From NCBI RefSeq assembly GCF_012489685.1, contig NC_080042.1, positions 81,344,983 to 81,408,982 of the forward strand: a DNA stretch of 64,000 nucleotides, given 5' to 3'. The notes beneath the pieces were generated by a model. That model had not been told where the DNA came from and did not search any database. It saw only the letters and a program-made list of their open reading frames with translations. The DNA comes from Lotus japonicus (lineage: Eukaryota > Streptophyta > Magnoliopsida > Fabales > Fabaceae). Below are positions 1-10,860 of this stretch, in pieces. A program made the position numbers and the translations under genes. Numbering within the stretch: the first letter of the stretch is position 1; the number at the start of each line of letters is the position of its first letter.

Positions 1-3000
1 CACGGCTTGTTTGCTAGCAAAGTGTCAATCTTCTTTCACGCATGGTCCACACGCGGCATAGCTTCCCTGACCCTGGTTCCGTTGAATTGTTCAAGGCTTC
101 AAGCAAGTAATATATAAAACAAAATATTAATTAATTAATTTAGTTTTATTCATTGGAATTTTGTTTACTTACAATTAAATGAAAAGAAATAACTTAAAAT
201 TACGTTTGAAAAAACTTAAAATTACAAGTAATTGATTTTGATAAGATTTTCTCTTAATCAGAATATCTCACAACCAACCAGTAATTGTAAAGCTAATTTC
301 TAATTAATCACCAGTGAATTAAGCGTAAAATGTTAACCGATAATTTTTTTCATTCGTGGAAATTCGGAATTGAAAACCTAACCACTTGATTAAAAGATGA
401 AGTACGTTCATACATATATGTGGTTATTACATGGGATATGATTCGATAATATGGAGGGCACGGAAGTGACAAGAAACTCCTTTTTTTAATAATGCAAGTA
501 GTAGTAACTAGTAAGTGGGCACGCAATTAATGCGGCAAAATGGGTCACACGAAACCTATTCGTATTCTGTCCGAAGGCGAAGCTTCCCTGCTTTGCGTGT
601 AAGTTCAGGTTGTGGATACTCTCGCTTCATATAGCATTAAATTATAGCTGCCACTGCCAAAAACAGTAAGGGTACTTTAGTAATTCAAGATAGCCAGTTG
701 GGTTTTCGTTGGAGAAGTAAAGATAAAGATTCTGTTTCTGGAAACTTCTCTAATTGACCAAAATGCCTGCTAAACAATTGCAAATTCACTAAAGTACCTA
801 TAACTGCATTTTCGACCTTTTGTTCTTTTTATATATTATATGTACACTGCCTGCCAACTTTGATTTAATTTGCATATACTCCACTTAAGCAAATAATTAC
901 CCCTATCAGGTGTATTGTTTCTAGACTCTTGAGTACTTAATTAACAAATGCTGGTTTGTTGAATTAGAATGACTTTTCTGTTGTTTCAAAATCACAATGT
1001 GAAGTGTGCACTTACCTATCCCATCAAACACGTAAATTAACTAGCTAACATTCTTTTAACTTCAGTATATATATTTATAATTTAAGTTATTAGGAATGCA
1101 TTTTCATTATATTCTTAAAAGAAATAATTTTGTTTATGAAGATAATTTTACTCAATTTGAATATATATGATTGATGGAAGAAAATATATTTGTAGTTTAA
1201 ATAAAATATGTACCAACATGATGGCTTTTTAAGTATGTGTTTGCTTTGTATGCGACTTCAAAAAATTGTTTCTTAAGTTGGGACCACAATAGAACCAAAT
1301 AGCTTTGTCAAGTGAAAATGAAACACATTTATATAAGGGTTAATTAACTAATTATTTGAATGGAGTATATACAATCAAAGCTGCCAATGTACATTAAAAT
1401 GAAAAAAAGGTAGGTTATTAAACACACACTAGTGTATATTTGGATATCCATTGAAATTAATATTGATCTATGTGTTTGGTTGTTAATTGAAAGACTACCT
1501 TCAATGCATTAGAATTTGAGATTGAGTGTTATGAGACTTTGTAACGCACAAAATGTGAAAGAAACTCAAGACTTCTGCTGACATTTAATTGAGTTCAACT
1601 TAAAATTTAACATGCATAAATTCAACACGTCAAAATCTTAATTCATCATTTTACATTAAATTTAATATATATGACAAGTTTTATTATGGAATCATGTTTA
1701 CATTAAGTTTATGTTAGCTAAAACAAACTTATACCCACTTGAATTTGTTTTTTTTATTCCCAACAATCATATATACACACCTCATTTTTTAAACACTTCA
1801 TTTTCATCTATTTTTATTTTATCTCTCTCATTTTATCATCTATCACATATCATACTTTTTCTTTCTTACTTTTTCTTTTATTTTTATCTCTCTCCTCATT
1901 TCACCTTTTACCCCTAAAAAAAAAGGTGCGTAAGTAACATTATTCTTTTTATTCCACATGGTGATGGGCTGGGAATTGGATTGGGGATGAATGAGGAGAG
2001 GCAGGGGAGTTATGATGCCACATTTATCAAGGGTAGCTATAAAAATTAAAAAGTGAAGGGAGCCAGCTATAATAGGGAGTACTACTAGTAGATGATGATG
2101 GGCAGGCATCAGAGTTTTAATAGGGAAAAGGTTGGGTTAAATTTGGTGGTGTCTATTTCCAAAGCACCCCACGATGTTTGGAAGTTAAATCACCCAAAAC
2201 AGGGGTGAAGTGATTAAGTGAATGACACTATCCCAAGTCCCAACTACTATCAGAGGATTCTCAGCTAGTTGGTACAAGTTCCCAGTTGGTCATAAAATAA
2301 GACAAAAATGGCAAAATTAGGAAATGGATTCTGGATATGAAGTAGACCCGACCCTGTTGCTTTTCCTTAATTTATACATATCACTTTCCTTCTCATCTAA
2401 AATAAGTAAATTACTACTATAGTATTATTGATTTAGATTACACAAGTGGAGGATGCTTCATCATTGACATGTTTCGACAAAGACCATAGGATAAATAAAT
2501 AATTAAACAAAACGAAATGGATAAGTAATTAACCAAAATGATTAGAAAATAAACAAGCTAGTGAACGTGAGTGAGGGAAATTGGATTAGAGAATGAACAT
2601 GTAGTAGCTGCAGGATCCAAACATTAATAGGCACATGAATCATTGACCAGGGATCTTAGGTGTCATAGAGTGATGAAACCAGTCGTTGACAATAATAATC
2701 CTTACTTGTTCACTTGGATTTGGCTTAAATCCAACTGATTGTATTTTTTTTTAACTTCTAAGTACTAATATGTGATTGAGCTATCATTCGGGAACTCTTG
2801 AACTAATATTTGGAAACTCTTTAATTTAATAATAAATGTTCTCAGAAATTCAGATAAAACTCTAAGTAAAATGCTTAGTACATGCCATGTAAATTAAATG
2901 ACCGGACACTTGGGACAAGATATTTCTTCTTAAGCCTTTCAGCCCGAACTTGTGTCGGATGCCTAGGTGCATGCCTATTGGTCGGCTTAAATTTCTTAAG

Positions 3001-3801
3001 TCAGGTGTTCGAAACATTTTTACAATAACATTATTATTATATTTGAAAATGTTGTTCTTAGCACTATTATGAATAAAACTATCGTTACTTTCGAAAAACA
3101 ATATTTATTTCTCACTTACACAATAAATATGATATTTTAAAAAAGTTTCAACAAATATTTTATTAATAGATAGACCTTCAGACTTCAGTATACCAAATGC
3201 TAAAATTTACAGTTAAAAGTACAATTGCTTAATTAGCTCAAAAAGCTTATTAGAATCTTAACTGCCCATCCTTTTTTCTTGAAAAAATCCCAGGTATCTT
3301 TTGCGCACACAATTCTTATCCGTAGGCCCGAATATGTCACATTTTGATAGGGATAGTTGCACTCCTAAAGATTTCTTGGTTGTGAAGCATATTGAGATTG
3401 AGAGAGGCCAGCCATTTCATTTCCCACGCAATGGCATGCCCCAAACTGTTTGGTTCATCATCCAATGCTTATCAGCCAATTCTTTTTGTTTTTTAAAGAT
3501 TTGCCCCGAACTCATTCAAGGAATCATCAACCATTGGCATTTTATCAAATATGGGCTATGTCATATTCTAACCATATTATTGCTAGAGGTATCTTTGTTG
3601 TTATTTTACTAATGAATATTAAAAATCAATTATACAACGACGTGGAGTATAACCCTTCTTGGAAACTACTCACTCTGGTTAGGGAACCAGTTTTGGGTTT
3701 TCGGTGAAGATGATGATTTAAAAGGGAAGAGGGTAAGAAGGGATTAGAGTTCAAACAAATTAGGATTGAACTTTAATAAATCTTTCTCACTTATAACTTT
3801 T
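1..3801. other. gene-free AT-rich intergenic DNA
   Basis: I see no convincing gene on either strand. There are only short open frames, and none carries a recognisable domain. The longest, at 3301-3612 and 3450-3707 on the plus strand, overlap in two frames and could be a decayed coding fragment, but I cannot name a family. The text is AT-rich, with homopolymer runs and a pyrimidine-rich stretch around 1790-1910. Confidence 0.6.
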
Positions 3802-3995
3802 TAGGTTAAATAGGACTTCGGTCTCTAAAATTTTAAAAAAAATGGTTTTGATTCTTCAAATGACACACCTACATTTCAGGTCATCTTTACAATTTGGAAA
3901 TTCAAAAGTGTTAGGGGCTAAAATATAATTTTGCACCGATGAGTGAATAAACTTAGCTGACAATATCTTTCGAGGACCAAAAACATATTTAGCTT
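3802..3995. mobile_element. small MITE-like element, broken by a LINE
   Basis: The left end (about 3803, reading GGTTAAATAGGACTTCGGTC) and the complement of the right end (about 3994, reading GCTAAATATGTTTTTGGTCC) are imperfect inverted repeats. This suggests a short non-autonomous DNA element. The LINE at 3996-4641 is inserted at its right end. The superfamily is not assigned because no clear target duplication of its own is visible. Confidence 0.35.
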
Positions 3996-4641
3996 TTTTT
4001 TTTTGATACATCGGAACATAAACGAAAAAACAAAAACAACTAGCCCACCCTAATGGTGTCCCTAGCTAAAAGCACCTCCAAGTCTGACGGAGGATTAGAA
4101 ACCACTTGAAACCCAGCAACTGACAACAATGAGCCTTGCTTGGCTAGCCAATCCGCGACCATGTTGCCCTCACCTCACGCGCACTGGCGCACACCAAGAT
4201 ACTCTGACCTGCCAGTTCCGTTGCATAAGAGCAAGAAGGGTTCGTAAAACTCCAGCATGAATCTGATCTCTCAACACACTTGGTGCCAGCAAGAGCTGCA
4301 CTAATTCCTTGTTATCAGAGGTACAATCCACCTGACGCACGCCACGGTCCCAAGCAAACACGAGACCATTCAGCAAAGCCCAAGTCTCAGCCAAAAATGG
4401 AGTCCCAGCGTCCTTCCTGCTCATGAAACCAGCAATCCAAGTGCCTGAATGATCTCGCAATACACCACCACCACCCATAACCTCGTGCTCCTGGCTATAA
4501 CTGCCATCAACGTCTAACTTTAAAAAACCGTCTGGTGGAGGCCTCCATTTTGCGATCAATAGCACATGAGGGTCTAATATGGCATCAACATGCAAGGAAG
4601 AGATGAACGCATGATCCCGTTTCATCTTCCGCCACGCACTC
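3996..4641 (-). mobile_element. 5'-truncated LINE (L1-type) with RNase H remnant
   Basis: On the minus strand the element runs from about 4641 to a poly(A) tail seen as the T-run at 3996-4004. Imperfect flanking duplications TATTTAGCTT (3986-3995) and TATTTACCTT (4642-4651) fit LINE target-primed insertion. Only the C-terminal part of the pol gene survives. The last bases before the tail resemble those of the LINE ending near 31476, so the two are probably one family. Confidence 0.75.
4040..4625 (-). pseudogene. LINE-derived RNase H domain, frameshifted
   Basis: The frame 4625-4170 encodes a plant LINE-type RNase H (RVT_3-like). It has the start motif W-PPP-GF-KLDVDGS, then GGGGVLRD, AETWAL and TSDNKEL, which supply the acidic catalytic residues (Asp in DVDGS, Glu in AETWAL, Asp in SDN). 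The frame ends early at 4170. The usual C-terminal EGNMVADWLAK segment continues in another frame down to a stop at 4040-4042, so one small indel near 4170 breaks the gene. The first methionine is internal to the original protein, because the element is 5' truncated. Confidence 0.75.
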
Positions 4642-4773
4642 TATTTACCTTAAATTTAATAATTAAAGGAAAAATATTTTAAAGTAAAAAAATGTTTTAA
4701 TTGTAAAAAATGGTATTTTTTTGTTATCATTTTATATTTTTCATACGGCAATAGTTCATTTTATGAAACATTA

Positions 4774-5711
4774 GGGCCTGTTTGGTTTGAGAAAACATTT
4801 TATGTTTTCATTTTCTAATTTCATTTTCTGAAAACAATTTCCATTTTAAATTTTTCAAAATTTTAAAAACATGTTTGGTTTAATTTTCTATTTTCCATTT
4901 TCTGAAAATGAAAACATTAAAAATGTGTTTGATCCATTCCAATCTAACTATTTCCAATTGGCTTTTTTTAATAGATCTTGGTAGGTAGTTTCACGAAGCT
5001 TAACAAAGTTCTAATAAATGGTTATCCTCCAAGACAATACTGCAACATGTCCTTCAACATCCCAATTGGTGACAGAGGAAGCAACACCAAGGAAAACTTT
5101 AAAACCAACCTTTTTGAAATCATCATTTGTCTCTCCGAAATCAACCCACCCCAAGACATTAACCAGACGCATCAACCAAACAAATACCATAATTATAACA
5201 TATTTGATCTACTGCTTGTTAACCTCCTCAAAACACCGAGAAATCAAGGAAATTGATCATCCGAAAGCAGTTATAATAACAAAATCCCAGCAATTAATCA
5301 AATAATAACGATTGATAAAGATAGACTAAAATTATTCAAATCGGCAAACGTTGCCTCTGGCTGTGATGCACGAGGTGATTCCAGGTGCGGTGGTAGCAAG
5401 CGGCAGCGTGAGTGGGGGTGGAAGAGAAAGCTGCTACGAAACTCAAAGGGCCAATGAAAATGACCGAGTCAATAGAAAAGAAAAAAAGTGGATTGTTTAA
5501 ATATTACAAAGTTGCCACCGCGTTTCATCTATCCCATTTCCATTTTTCATGAAAACACTGAAAACGTCATTTTTTTATTTTCAATTTTGAGCCCTTTTTT
5601 GAAAATATTTTCATAGAAAACATTTTCTAAAATTTAACCAAACACATTTTCACCCCAATTTTCTGTTTTCAGTGAAAATGAAAACAGAAAACACGCAAAC
5701 TAAACATGCCC
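4774..5711. mobile_element. PIF/Harbinger-type (Tourist-like) non-autonomous element, 938 bp
   Basis: Terminal inverted repeats begin GGGCCTGTTTGGTTTGAG at 4774 and, complemented from 5711, GGGCATGTTTAGTTTGCG; both continue into GTTTTCATTTTC. A TTA target duplication lies at 4771-4773 and 5712-5714. The 3-bp TTA duplication and GGG-C-TGTTT ends are typical of PIF/Harbinger MITEs. The interior has short open frames (4978-5256, 5018-5305) without recognisable transposase motifs. Confidence 0.75.
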
Positions 5712-5842
5712 TTACTAATTTTAAACTTTCAACTAATGTATGATGTATTTTTGGCCATATATTGCAACCTTATTTTACTCGGTCACCATCATAAAAGAAT
5801 GTTTATGTTTTCGAATGATTGTTTATGCGGTAAAAACTATGA

Positions 5843-5912
5843 AACATATGAGTTGGGTGGGGTCCAGATCAAATTTTGGGGGTATAATTTATCTTTTCGA
5901 TATATAAAAAAT
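5843..5912 (+). mobile_element. 3' fragment of a tRNA-derived SINE
   Basis: This stretch ends in AATTTATCTTTTCGAT followed by an A-rich tail. It matches the 3' half of the SINE at 22321-22435, including the ACATATGAGTTGGGT stretch. The promoter half is missing, so it is a dead 5'-truncated copy. Confidence 0.6.
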
Positions 5913-7066
5913 AAAGGAAGAAGGTTCATAATTAATGTTAGACTAACCCATAGCATAATTTTGTTGACTCAAAACGGTTAAAGCTTGATTCTAGAATTTT
6001 TTTTGTGAAATAAACATATAAATATACTATTATTGTAAGTGAAAAAAAGAACTCACCTACATTTAAAAGATTCCTTTATTTAAAGTTTTGTCAACTTGTA
6101 TATCTTCTAAATTTTCATTTACCTACTTGTAACCAAAATAAAATAAAAATCCATTTACCTACATAAAGGAAAAAGATTTTATATCAAGTGAACAACCAAC
6201 AACCAACCCGACCTTCTTAATTCAATTAAACTAAGTATTTTTATTGGAGTGTAGTTGGTAGCGGTAGGTATCCAACGGAATAAAATTTCAGTGACCTACA
6301 TATCCGAAAAAAATCCTAATCATTAGACATAAAAAGAGTTATCAAATCATACATATGACTTTACTCCGAAAGTTTGACTTAAAATTTATTTTACATAATT
6401 TTAAAATTTTAGATTCGAATTGTATTATTTTTAACTCGATCACCCATGAAATGAAATTAATATCTTTGTATTCACACATATAATTTATATTTTGTATTTG
6501 ATTAATTAAAAAAATTAATATGCTGCTGACGCGAGGACACTATTTTAGAACAGTGATTTTGTTTAACAAAGTCTTAATCAGAGATATCTCTGGCCGTGGT
6601 TTGTGTATGGGGGTAGCTAGTTTGGTAGGACAAGGACATCTTGGAACCATGAGCATGAGGTGTCGCACTGTCACGTGGTGTCACAGAGAGAGGTTGGGGA
6701 CCATCACCTCATCTTCTCACCCTTGTTCTGCATACCTATTTATAAGCTTCAATAAATACTCCATGAATCACTTATAAGGTTGTTTGGGAAACAATTGGGT
6801 TTCAACGGGGAAAAGGGTTAAAAACAACATAAAAAGCACATACAACTTTGTATGTGTTTAATTCTGATCGTTAATGTGAGAGTTGTGTTATTATTAATAA
6901 TTTATAAATATTTCTATAAGTAACTTACAATTTCAGACTCAAGCTTTGGACTTTAACCTCGATTTGTGATAGCAACCTCAGTCAAACTCACCTAATCTTT
7001 TGAAAAGTTTTTTTTGTTGCTTTAATACTTTAGAATTTGCATACAACATATATAGAAAAAAAAATA
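5913..7066. other. intergenic DNA
   Basis: No gene recognised. The short open frame at 6520-6777 has no domain and no splice partners. Confidence 0.5.
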
Positions 7067-7068
7067 TA

Positions 7069-7355
7069 CTCCCTCCATAATATAAGAACCAAAAACTACT
7101 TCACACAGCCTTTAAGAAATTTAAATAATTGCATTATTTTTGTTTTCAATTTATATTAATTTTTTAAAGTTGCCCTCCACTTATTATTTTTAACATTTAT
7201 TCATCATTTATGCTCTAGAAGTTAAAGTGGAAGAGAGAAAAGTCAATTGAATAAGGGCATTATTGTCCAAAAATAATCAATGCATTAGTTCTTATAAAAA
7301 GGACCAATGTGCACGTCCTATTTGGTTCTTATAAATTAAAAAGGAACGGAGAAAG
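7069..7355. mobile_element. Stowaway-type MITE, 287 bp
   Basis: The left end CTCCCTCCATAATATAAGAA and the complement of the right end (CTTTCTCCGTTCC, then TTATAAGAACCAAA) form diverged inverted repeats. They are flanked by the dinucleotide TA at 7067-7068 and 7356-7357. CTCCCTCC ends with a TA target are the mark of Stowaway (Tc1/mariner) MITEs. No coding capacity. Confidence 0.75.
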
Positions 7356-7357
7356 TA

Positions 7358-10300
7358 TTCAACTTTAATCCCAACTCACATTAAGTCATCTTTTAAGAAT
7401 TTTATTTTATCCCTATATTAATATAAATGACATTATATGATTATAATATATTAATATTAAGAAAAAATATTTTTTTCAAAATTTTCTACGAAAGAGATGA
7501 ATACTGTTATTTTCACATCTTATTTTAAGTGAGAAGAGAGATATGAGGAAAAAAATAGAGAAAAAACAAGGGATGTGATAAGATAAGCCTGCTAAGAAAT
7601 AATAAGAGAATAAAAACTAAATTATGTGGAAAACTTTTACTGACCAAATTGTCTATTTACTCAAAAGGGCATCATACTTTTGCTTAATTTAGAAAAACAT
7701 AAATTAAGAAAAATATGAGAATTTTGAAGCCGGCATTGGTGGTTGTCTGAAAAGAGCTGATGAAACTCCCACTAATGCACAGAACAAAGAGGCGTAATTC
7801 TGGGAAAAGAGTTCAGTGTTTTTATAGAAAGAAGAGACACGTGCCATGGTTCTTTCATGAAAAACAAAGACACCGTACGGGAAACAAGGAGGTTGTTTTA
7901 ATTCTATTGTACCCGCATGTGGTTAATTAATGGCCTCTAGATTATATAGACCATGGAGTGAATGTGATTTGATTTTGTTTTAACTTGCTACGTAATCTGA
8001 ACATGTCCAGAACAACAATAACAACACAGGGTCGACGTAGTAATTCAATTGAAGAAGCACAAGAGTTAATGCAGGTTATATGTACATTGATTTCTAATAG
8101 AAGTTAAAATTTATTTCGTTCACTTGTACATAATGTGTGTAAAACTAAAACTAGCCTATGAATGGAAAGGGTGAATTGCTAGTGTGTTTGAAAAAGCAAA
8201 GTTTGTGAATCATCAAAAAAGGTGTATGTGCTGCTTAAAATAGAGGCACCATTATTGTTGTCTCTCGATGTGTAGTGTGTAGGGGTATTGAATTGAATGA
8301 ATGATAAGGATAACATTCATTCACACACACTTGGTTTTTTCCCCTTAAAAAGGATGTTACGGATAATGTTTTCTATATATCGATTGTCCTTTCACACTAT
8401 ATATAAATCTCTGGCTAGCTTTTGACCAAATGATGAAGCATCCTTTATAAGGAGTTAGTAATGTATTTTTTTTCATAAAAATATGTACGAACTTTCTATT
8501 AAGCTCATATGAATACATTTTTAACAAATTAATTTTGTGAGAAAAAGAAGAAATTAACTACTATCCAAACATGGTACATAATTAAATTTGAAAATTTATA
8601 TATTTTGAGCTTGTCGCCTCTAGCTGTTTGGTCAAAGAGACGTAACTAATGGGTAGACAAAATGACAATTTTCTATTTTGCATGAGACAAAAAATTAACC
8701 ACCATTGATTATTTTTAGAAGTCAAATATTTGGTGCATGTAATTATCCGGATAATGGATTAAGATGATATACTAATATCAGAGTATCAGGTGAAGAATAT
8801 TCTCTAATCAAGTGTGAAAGCATTTAATAACGCCAATTATTGGGTAATGTCCCGGCATGTGCAAAAGTCTAGTGATTCTTTACTTCACGCTGTCGCACTA
8901 TAGACGCAATCAAGTAGTAAAATTTACTAAAAAAACGTGTTATTATTAAATATATATTGAAAATTTATTGAGATGGATGGTGTGTAAAGTGGGAACTGAA
9001 TTCCTAAAATTAAACCAAGAAGAAGGGGGAAAAGGGAAGATCATTTTCAAAGTCAGAACGTAGACTAACTTCGTTTTCAATAAAGATCATAACATTAATT
9101 TACTATCTTATTCTATGTTGCAGTATATGATGCATGTTTTGGATAAGTACAAGGTTTTGTTTTGAGTTTTGACACCGACTGGGAGAAGAATTTGACTACG
9201 TACGTTGAATTCACAAATAAAAACCAAAACCAGCAGACACGTAGAAAGCTAAGATAACATTCTCTGACCAAAAAGCACGGTTTTTAATCATTTCCCACCG
9301 TAGGTGGAAAATACTACTACAAAATAGTCAATATGAATTACAAAATGAAAAAGCCTTTGCGGAAATAATGTGGAAAAGTCTCATTGGACAAACAACCTTT
9401 TCAGCAACCATTTTGAGAGCCCACTAGCGGACCAAATCTTTGATTTTCACTCCTAGGCCCCTTGATATATCTACCTCTCTTTCTTGAATTTTATCCACGT
9501 TTTCAGCTTGTTTCTCATCCATAGTTTTATATATGCTGATGTGTAGGTTGTACAGAGTTTTCATTTTAAAAATTGGTTAAGTGTAGTGGAGAGGAATCAG
9601 ATAGAATATTTTGCAAAAGTAAAATTCCTTGTAGTTGGAAGATCATGGTCACACATTTTAATAGGGAATAAAGAAATGGATTTACATGGTACTAGAAGGG
9701 AATGAAACTATTTTGTTTACGGCTATAGAGGTAGGATATATTTATGGCAAAGGAAGCCACCACGTAAAAGCTAAAAAAAGGAAAAGTTGAGGCCACTTTT
9801 GAACTTTAACATTTGTGGGTGCACATAGCAAGTAAGTTTTGTGTCCACATTTGTGTTAAGAATAGCCTATCATTCACACAGCCACATCCGAAAGGAAAAG
9901 TAAAAGAAAAGAGCGGTTTACCTTTTTTTTAATAGGACTACTAACTTAAGTGACAAATTTAATCGCCATAGATGATCGTACTAAGTAGTAAACGGATGAT
10001 CATGACATATGTTTTATTAAGGATTGAATTCTTAAATTCATGGTTAATGAACTAAATAAACAATAATCACATCACACTTTGTGGTTCAAGAGGTGTTTCT
10101 TTGTCTGCTTGGTCACCGCTCACATAAAACTTTTATCTAATCTGAAGTATTGTGAAACTGAGGGAGTTTTATAGTTTATACATATCCAAATTAACCCCAA
10201 ATTAATGGGCCCAGTATCTATGGTTGTGCGGGCCTTGTCACCAGATCCCTTTCACATTAAAGATTCGTTAAATTTTATGCATGGCCGGATTGATGCAAAG

Positions 10301-10575
10301 AAATAGAGATGAATCATTAACTTTAACTAACAGTATAAATTGGTTAGCTCCACCTATTTTTGCCTAAATTCTTAGTTCTCTGTCAAGATACCATACCGCA
10401 TGCAAGGTAATGTTTCACTGTGTTGTCTTTGTTGGTTGTAGTTTTCGTTTTCAGAATCCTCTCAATTCCTTGCGTTATGGTTCAGATTAATATTCTCTTG
10501 GTGGTGGTGGATTTGTTGATGTGATGTTAGATCATCCACCTATCCCACTCTTGAGGCATCTTCTTGATTCCATTA
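7358..10575. other. gene-free intergenic DNA left of the gypsy element
   Basis: About 3.2 kb of AT-rich DNA with no open frame long enough to support and no inverted or direct terminal repeats that I could pair. The target site of the gypsy element (CACAT, 10576-10580) lies at its right edge. Confidence 0.5.
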
Positions 10576-10580
10576 CACAT

Positions 10581-10805
10581 TGTACTGTTATCGGGCTTAC
10601 AACTTTTGTATTATGTGGGCTTACCGAATTTGTACTATTGGGTCAGGCGACCCATGACCCGAACGGGTCAAAACACCATAATATATAAGGAGGACACCGC
10701 CCATGCGGTGGGGGATCCAATACTTTTTACTCATTTTGTTACTTTGCCTTGTTCTACTTTTATGGCCTAATTGCTTAGCCCTAACCGGAGATTTAGACCG
10801 GAACA
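10581..10805 (+). repeat. 5' LTR of the gypsy element
   Basis: It begins TGTACTGTTATCGG and ends GACCGGAACA, so has TG...CA termini. It differs from the 3' LTR at two sites (T versus C near 10643; G versus A near 10751). A TATA-like TATATAAG at 10682-10689 is the probable promoter. Two small hairpins lie around it: GACCC-GAAC-GGGTC before it and CACCGC-CCAT-GCGGTG just after. Confidence 0.95.
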
Positions 10806-10806
10806 T

Positions 10807-10824
10807 TGGCGCCCACCGTGGGGC
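10807..10824 (+). promoter_or_regulatory. primer-binding site
   Basis: TGGCGCCCACCGTGGGGC starts one base after the LTR. A leading TGG, complementary to a tRNA CCA end, is expected for a plus-strand tRNA primer site, and TGGCGCC starts are common in Tat/Athila elements. I cannot name the tRNA with certainty. Confidence 0.85.
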
Positions 10825-10860
10825 CGAGGAATTCAATCCTAGGCTTCAAACTCACTAAAA

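Noticed and set aside
2862..3101. 79-aa minus-strand frame with a B-box-like GGTGTTCGAAAC on the plus strand nearby
   Set aside because: No matching A box or A-rich tail, so a SINE or tRNA call is not supported.
3301..3707. Two overlapping plus-strand frames of 103 and 85 aa
   Set aside because: No domain, overlapping in different frames, no splice-linked neighbours. Possibly a decayed coding piece, but nothing supports a call.
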